From: Fictibacillus phosphorivorans
Lineage (GTDB): Bacteria > Bacillota > Bacilli > Bacillales > Fictibacillaceae
DNA length: 64,000 nt
Assembly (NCBI RefSeq): GCF_007673525.1
Contig: NZ_VDZU01000001.1
Location: forward strand, 3,428,332-3,492,331
Direction of reading: 5' to 3'
Under the pieces are notes generated by a model. It did not search any database. It was not told the origin of the DNA and was given only the letters and a program-made list of their open reading frames with translations. The position numbers and the translations under genes are program-made. This document shows, in pieces, positions 60,292-64,000 of this stretch. Position 1 is the first letter of the stretch, and every line of letters begins with the position of its first letter.

Positions 60292-62475
60292 TTAACACGT
60301 GTGAACTAAAGGCTCTAAAAGTCCCATTTCCAAACACGCACTGATTAATAATTTCTTTTCCTTAGACTGAAATTTTAGAGAAATAAATTCTTCACTGACC
60401 TCTGTTATCTCTCCAGTCCCAAATACACGGTGAGTAACACTTAGACCAACTTGTAATTCTTCCTTCTTTTTGATGCTATTCGGATTAAAAGGTACTCCAT
60501 TAATCTTTTTTACATTCTTTTTTATAGGTTCAGATTTCGTCATTCTTGTTGGATCTAATATATTTTTAACATCCGTTACAAACACAGATTCTTCAACTTT
60601 TTTCCCATCTCGATAAGGATACGTCACTAGGGTTAATTGTTTCTTGGCACGCGTCATCCCTACGTAAAATAAACGAGCTGCTTCTTCTAACATTTGATGA
60701 TCAGTACGATCTTCTTTAGATGGGATGATTCCGTCCACTACATCAATCATATATACCCTCTCAAATTCGAGCCCTTTCGCACTATGAAAGGTAGAAAGTG
60801 TTATCGCGTCATGCCCCTTCTTCTTTTTTGCTGTCTTCAGAACGAATTCAAGATGCTTTAATCGTTTAGCAAAATCCTCAAGGCTCTCAAGATCTGTTGC
60901 AATTTCTTCGAGTGTGTTTAAGATCCCCACTAAATAATCCATTCGAAAACCTAGGCTCTTACTAATCTTTTCTATGGCTTTGTCATATCCTAATCGATCT
61001 CTGATCACACGAATAGCTTGAAGAGGCTTCATCTCCTTCATTTCTTTAAAGGTCTCTTTACTAGCCTTTAGAAGTTTTACTTGATACTCCTGTAGTTTCA
61101 CATGTTTTAGCAGGTTATCAAATACAGAATCGTTATTGTTCAGTTGTTTGAGTGCTTGCATCTGCTGCTTCGAAATATAGCCGTTAAACTTTAAATGAAT
61201 TTTTTCTAAAATGTCTGGTCTCTTGTCTGTAAAGGCCATTCGCATAAAATTCAATATATCTTGAACTACCCAATGTGAAAAGAAACGATTATCAGCATCC
61301 TTCATATAAAACGGAATTCCTGCTCGTTCTAAATCATTCATCAATCCAATGGATGACGAATTGTTACGATATAAAATAGCGATTTCCTTTAGATCAACGA
61401 CTTCATTCAGTTCACGTACCAAGTATTTGGATTGCTCTTTAAAATTAACGAGTTGTTTTACTTCAATCGGTTGCTGTGAAGGATTTTGAGTGAACATATT
61501 TTTTTCATATCTATTTTTATTTCTTTTAATAAACGAATTAGCAACGTTAACAATATCCTCAGATGAGCGATAATTTTGCTCCATAAACAAAATAGATGCA
61601 TCACTGTACTTTTCCTTAAATTTAAGTAAATACGAAGGCTCAGCACCTCTCCAGCTATAAATAGATTGGTCATCATCGGCCACAACACATAAATTTCGAT
61701 GAGTAGAAACCATTTTTTCTATAATGGAATGCTGCACAAGCGATGTATCCTGACTTTCATCGGTTAAGAAATAGTCATATCTGTTTTGATAATGACGTAA
61801 CACCTGCTCATTCTTTTCTAATACATCATTTCCGATCGTGAGCATATCATCAAAGTCTAACAATACATGATGTGAATCAGAACGTTTGAGTTCCTCATAA
61901 TGTTTAAATATCTCTTCAGCCTTCGGAACATCACAAGAAACTTCTGACCAACGTTCGATAGGTATCATCTTGTTTTTTATGTAACTAATATAAGTGGTGA
62001 GCTCCTCCATTTGATCTTCGGTTACGTTTTCCCCAACAACGGACTTGAATAAATGTCTCAGCATAAGTTTTTTGTTGTATTGAAAGTTTCCTGCCGAACC
62101 CTCATCTAAATCGTGATCACCCTCTATAATTGTAAAGGGGATTCCTAAATTTCTATAATGATTCCTGACTACCTCAAAAGCAAAGCTATGAATGGTCGAA
62201 AAGTCCACAGAAGGGAGATCAGGATAAAATTTTGCGAAACGCTCTTTCATATCATTGGCTGACGCCTTACTGAACGTAACAGCCTTTATACGAGAAGGAT
62301 GTATTCCTTTTTCCATAATTAAATAACCGATTCTCATAATGACTGTGGTTGTTTTTCCAGAACCAGGTGAAGCAAGTAATAGAAGGGGTCCTTCTGTCTT
62401 CATAACAGCATTCTTTTGAACATCATTTAAAATAATGCCTAGATCATTTTTCATTTTATTGAAGAAATCTCTCAT
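60292..62475 (-). CDS. UvrD/Rep-family DNA helicase (YjcD-like)
   Basis: This 727-residue superfamily 1A helicase has Walker A LASPGSGKTTT (residues 34-44), motif Ia AVTFSKASANDMKERF, motif II LTDESQDTS, motif III VVADDDQSIYSWRGA, motif IV EQNYRSS, motif V TFHSAKGLEFERVYM and motif VI LFYVGMTRAKKQL. The C terminus has a Tudor-like fold (GLSVTHRVFGTGEI). Motif II is ESQDT instead of the common EYQDT. B. subtilis YjcD is the best guess for the orthologue; PcrA itself is longer in domain 2 and usually next to ligA. It is encoded beside the tRNA array. Confidence 0.9.
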   Translation of the reverse strand: MRDFFNKMKNDLGIILNDVQKNAVMKTEGPLLLLASPGSGKTTTVIMRIGYLIMEKGIHPSRIKAVTFSKASANDMKERFAKFYPDLPSVDFSTIHSFAFEVVRNHYRNLGIPFTIIEGDHDLDEGSAGNFQYNKKLMLRHLFKSVVGENVTEDQMEELTTYISYIKNKMIPIERWSEVSCDVPKAEEIFKHYEELKRSDSHHVLLDFDDMLTIGNDVLEKNEQVLRHYQNRYDYFLTDESQDTSLVQHSIIEKMVSTHRNLCVVADDDQSIYSWRGAEPSYLLKFKEKYSDASILFMEQNYRSSEDIVNVANSFIKRNKNRYEKNMFTQNPSQQPIEVKQLVNFKEQSKYLVRELNEVVDLKEIAILYRNNSSSIGLMNDLERAGIPFYMKDADNRFFSHWVVQDILNFMRMAFTDKRPDILEKIHLKFNGYISKQQMQALKQLNNNDSVFDNLLKHVKLQEYQVKLLKASKETFKEMKEMKPLQAIRVIRDRLGYDKAIEKISKSLGFRMDYLVGILNTLEEIATDLESLEDFAKRLKHLEFVLKTAKKKKGHDAITLSTFHSAKGLEFERVYMIDVVDGIIPSKEDRTDHQMLEEAARLFYVGMTRAKKQLTLVTYPYRDGKKVEESVFVTDVKNILDPTRMTKSEPIKKNVKKINGVPFNPNSIKKKEELQVGLSVTHRVFGTGEITEVSEEFISLKFQSKEKKLLISACLEMGLLEPLVHTC

Positions 62476-62542
62476 TGATCAGTACCCTTTCGTAACTTGA
62501 ATATATTCATCGTTAATTGAAGTATAAAGTTTAAAAGCAAAT

Positions 62543-62572
62543 AAAAAAACTCCCCACAAAGGTGAGAAGTCT
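62543..62572 (-). terminator. probable terminator of the tRNA array
   Basis: CTCACC/GGGGAG-type arms with one mismatch around TTTGT are followed by seven T residues on the minus strand, 28 bp after the last tRNA gene. Confidence 0.65.
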
Positions 62573-62599
62573 TAAGTTTAAATGTTAAGTTAAGTAAAA

Positions 62600-62684
62600 T
62601 GGTACCGGTGGTCGGGGTCGAACCGACACTCCAGAAGGAACACGATTTTGAGTCGTGCGCGTCTGCCAATTCCGCCACACCGGC
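62600..62684 (-). tRNA. tRNA-Leu (anticodon CAA)
   Basis: The minus strand folds into an 85-base class II tRNA with GCCGGTG/CACCGGT acceptor stem, loop CTCAAAA (anticodon CAA), a variable arm and encoded CCA. It is the last gene of the array and a known type of TrmL substrate. Confidence 0.95.
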
Positions 62685-62711
62685 ATTTGAATCTTTTTGA
62701 ATTGGAATTTA

Positions 62712-62786
62712 TGGAGGCGGCACCCGGATTCGAACCGGGGGATAAGGGTTTTGCAGACCCGTGCCTTACCACTTGGCTATGCCGCC
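62712..62786 (-). tRNA. tRNA-Cys (anticodon GCA)
   Basis: GGCGGC acceptor arm, anticodon loop CTGCAAA and encoded CCA; 75 bases. Confidence 0.95.
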
Positions 62787-62798
62787 AGAAAACAAAAA

Positions 62799-62873
62799 TG
62801 GAGCGGAAGACGGGATTCGAACCCGCGACCCCAACCTTGGCAAGGTTGTATTCTACCACTGAACTACTTCCGC
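62799..62873 (-). tRNA. tRNA-Gly (anticodon GCC)
   Basis: GCGGAAG acceptor arm, loop TTGCCAA and encoded CCA; 75 bases, 12 bp from tRNA-Cys. Confidence 0.95.
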
Positions 62874-62932
62874 AAACATTTAATTAACTTATAATATGTT
62901 GTTAAAATCATCTTATGTTATAAAAATAAAAA

Positions 62933-63007
62933 TGGCTGGGCTAGCTGGATTCGAACCAACGCATGTCGCAGTCAAAGTGCGATGCCTTACCGCTTGGCTA
63001 TAGCCCA
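62933..63007 (-). tRNA. tRNA-Gln (anticodon TTG)
   Basis: TGGGCTA pairs with TAGCCCA, discriminator G, loop CTTTGAC and encoded CCA; 75 bases. The U1-A72 pair is usual for glutamine tRNA. Confidence 0.95.
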
Positions 63008-63016
63008 AAATTTAAA

Positions 63017-63092
63017 TGGGGCGGACGAGGGGAATCGAACCCCCGAATGTCGGAACCACAATCCGATGCGTTAACCACTTCGCCACGACCGC
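63017..63092 (-). tRNA. tRNA-His (anticodon GTG)
   Basis: Loop TTGTGGT gives anticodon GTG; an extra G precedes position 1 (at 63093) and can pair with C73, the histidine identity feature. The acceptor arms GCGGTCG and CGTCCGC leave a U-U mismatch at the fifth pair. CCA is encoded. Confidence 0.93.
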
Positions 63093-63106
63093 CACAGTAT
63101 TAAAAT

Positions 63107-63180
63107 TGGCAGGGGCAGTAGGAATCGAACCCACACCAAAGGTTTTGGAGACCTTCGTTCTACCTTTAAACTATGCCCCT
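63107..63180 (-). tRNA. tRNA-Trp (anticodon CCA)
   Basis: AGGGGCA/TGCCCCT acceptor stem, discriminator G, loop CTCCAAA and encoded CCA; 74 bases. Confidence 0.95.
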
Positions 63181-63197
63181 ATATAAGGAATAAAAGA

Positions 63198-63282
63198 TGG
63201 TGGAGGGGGACGGATTCGAACCGCCGAACCCGGAGGGAGCGGATTTACAGTCCGCCGCGTTTAGCCACTTCGCTACCCCTCC
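63198..63282 (-). tRNA. tRNA-Tyr (anticodon GTA)
   Basis: 85-base class II tRNA with loop CTGTAAA, a variable arm and encoded CCA. A queuosine-type (GUN) tRNA, relevant to queG. Confidence 0.95.
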
Positions 63283-63364
63283 ACGAATGAAGACAGGTTT
63301 TATTATAAAACATAATCACCCTGTTTTTCAATAAGTTTTTTGTTCCAATTCAGGAAGAAAAAAC

Positions 63365-63440
<76 letters not shown>

Positions 63441-63448
63441 AAAAAAAA

Positions 63449-63524
<76 letters not shown>

Positions 63525-63568
63525 AAGAAAAAAATCTTGGTGTTGTAAAGCCACCGTTTAAATAAAAA

Positions 63569-63644
63569 TGGCGGACCCGACCGGGGTCGAACCGGCGATC
63601 TCCTGCGTGACAGGCAGGCATGTTAACCACTACACCACGAGTCC
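63569..63644 (-). tRNA. tRNA-Asp (anticodon GTC)
   Basis: GGACTCG/CGGGTCC acceptor arms (one U-G pair), loop CTGTCAC and encoded CCA; 76 bases. Confidence 0.95.
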
Positions 63645-63647
63645 ATT

Positions 63648-63733
63648 CATGAAATAAAATTGGTTGCACCCAATGGGCGCTACTGATATTTCATGGTCAA
63701 GAAGGAATCTCGACTTTGATCATGAAATAAAAT

Positions 63734-63740
<7 letters not shown>
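63648..63740 (-). repeat. 20-bp direct repeat marking a duplicated tRNA-fMet 3' end
   Basis: CATGAAATAAAATTGGTTGC occurs at 63648-63667 and 63721-63740. On the minus strand it reads GCAACCA (the tRNA-fMet 3' end with CCA) plus 13 bases of its downstream spacer. The upstream-side copy has no tRNA attached, only about 53 bases of unrecognised sequence. Confidence 0.8.
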
Positions 63741-63810
<70 letters not shown>

Positions 63811-63836
63811 ATGATATGAATATGATATAAAATTAA

Positions 63837-63912
63837 TGGTGGAGGATGACGGGTTCGAACCGCCGACCCCCTGCTTGTAAGGCAGGTGCTCTCCCAGCTG
63901 AGCTAATCCTCC
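63837..63912 (-). tRNA. tRNA-Val (anticodon TAC)
   Basis: GGAGGAT/ATCCTCC acceptor stem, loop CTTACAA and encoded CCA; 76 bases. Confidence 0.95.
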
Positions 63913-63937
63913 ATATTTTAAAATCGTTATGTATAAG

Positions 63938-64000
63938 TGGTGACCCGTACGGGATTCGAACCCGTGTTACCGCCGTGAAAGGGCGGTGTCTTAACCGCTT
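63938..64000 (-). tRNA. tRNA-Glu (anticodon TTC), 5' end outside the window
   Basis: The 3' part with loop CTTTCAC, T arm and encoded CCA is present; the acceptor 5' strand lies beyond base 64000. Order Glu-Val-fMet-Asp-Phe-Thr-Tyr-Trp-His-Gln-Gly-Cys-Leu agrees with the trnD-type cluster of B. subtilis as I remember it, where an rRNA operon precedes it. Confidence 0.93.

Noticed and set aside
62648..62894. Protein-coding ORFs within the tRNA array
   Set aside because: They are frames across tRNA genes; the tRNA folds, anticodons and CCA ends explain the sequence.

Overview
The window is chromosomal DNA of a low-GC, endospore-forming Bacillaceae bacterium. Two spore-germinant-receptor loci, spoVR, yhbH and prkA homologues, strong AGGAGG-type ribosome binding sites and a tRNA array in the order I recall for the Bacillus subtilis trnD cluster all point this way. 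Gene content (yhcW/yhcX, trmL-yhbB-queG neighbourhood) is Bacillus-like; a Fictibacillus-type genome is my best guess, but the sequence alone does not fix the genus. No phage, insertion sequence, CRISPR array or rRNA gene is visible.

Layout. 1-1.8 kb: end of a germinant-receptor operon (C subunit, small D-like subunit, B subunit). 1.8-8.9 kb: MFS/HxlR pair, FAD amine oxidase, DinB protein, and a ribA-ribD-HAD phosphatase operon without an FMN riboswitch. 9.1-12.8 kb: complete B-A-C germinant receptor behind a sigma-G-like promoter. 12.8-20.7 kb: RsbR-type STAS protein, PadR/ChrA, YdhK/CopL-like lipoprotein, two-component system, and a TetR-SGNH-SDR operon. 20.8-22.4 kb: a DUF3990 (ADP-ribosyltransferase-like) gene overlapping tail-to-tail with a zeta-toxin-like kinase gene. 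22.5-25.1 kb: DedA, a CNNM/CorC-type transporter and a MerR regulator that seems to start at ATT.

25.4-33.4 kb is rich in arsenic and metal genes. One operon holds an ArsN1-like acetyltransferase, an ArsR, an ArsP-like permease and two previously uncalled cysteine-pair micropeptides. After spoVR and a secreted beta-propeller comes a second set, divergent arsC and arsR-arsB-arsI. 34.5-38.7 kb is a persulfide-detoxification cluster (TauE, DsrE, TusA, rhodanese-MBL, TusA-rhodanese, rhodanese, CstR) with five repeated CstR-type palindromes. 38.8-51 kb: pgcA, yhcX-VOC-yhcW, a ComEC-like hydrolase, yhbH, signal peptidase, prkA and a class A PBP. 51.2-62.5 kb: yufK-like, trmL, yhbB, ogt, queG, B3/B4 protein, a large YhgE/Pip protein and a UvrD-like helicase. 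62.6-64 kb: thirteen tRNA genes, the last cut by the window edge.

Structure beyond genes: (i) three convergent intergenic regions carry degenerate arrays with a period of about 21 bp; (ii) a roughly 127-bp imperfectly palindromic element occurs twice complete, with co-varying ends, and twice as remnants; (iii) several operators can be read as repeated palindromes that define local ArsR and CstR regulons.
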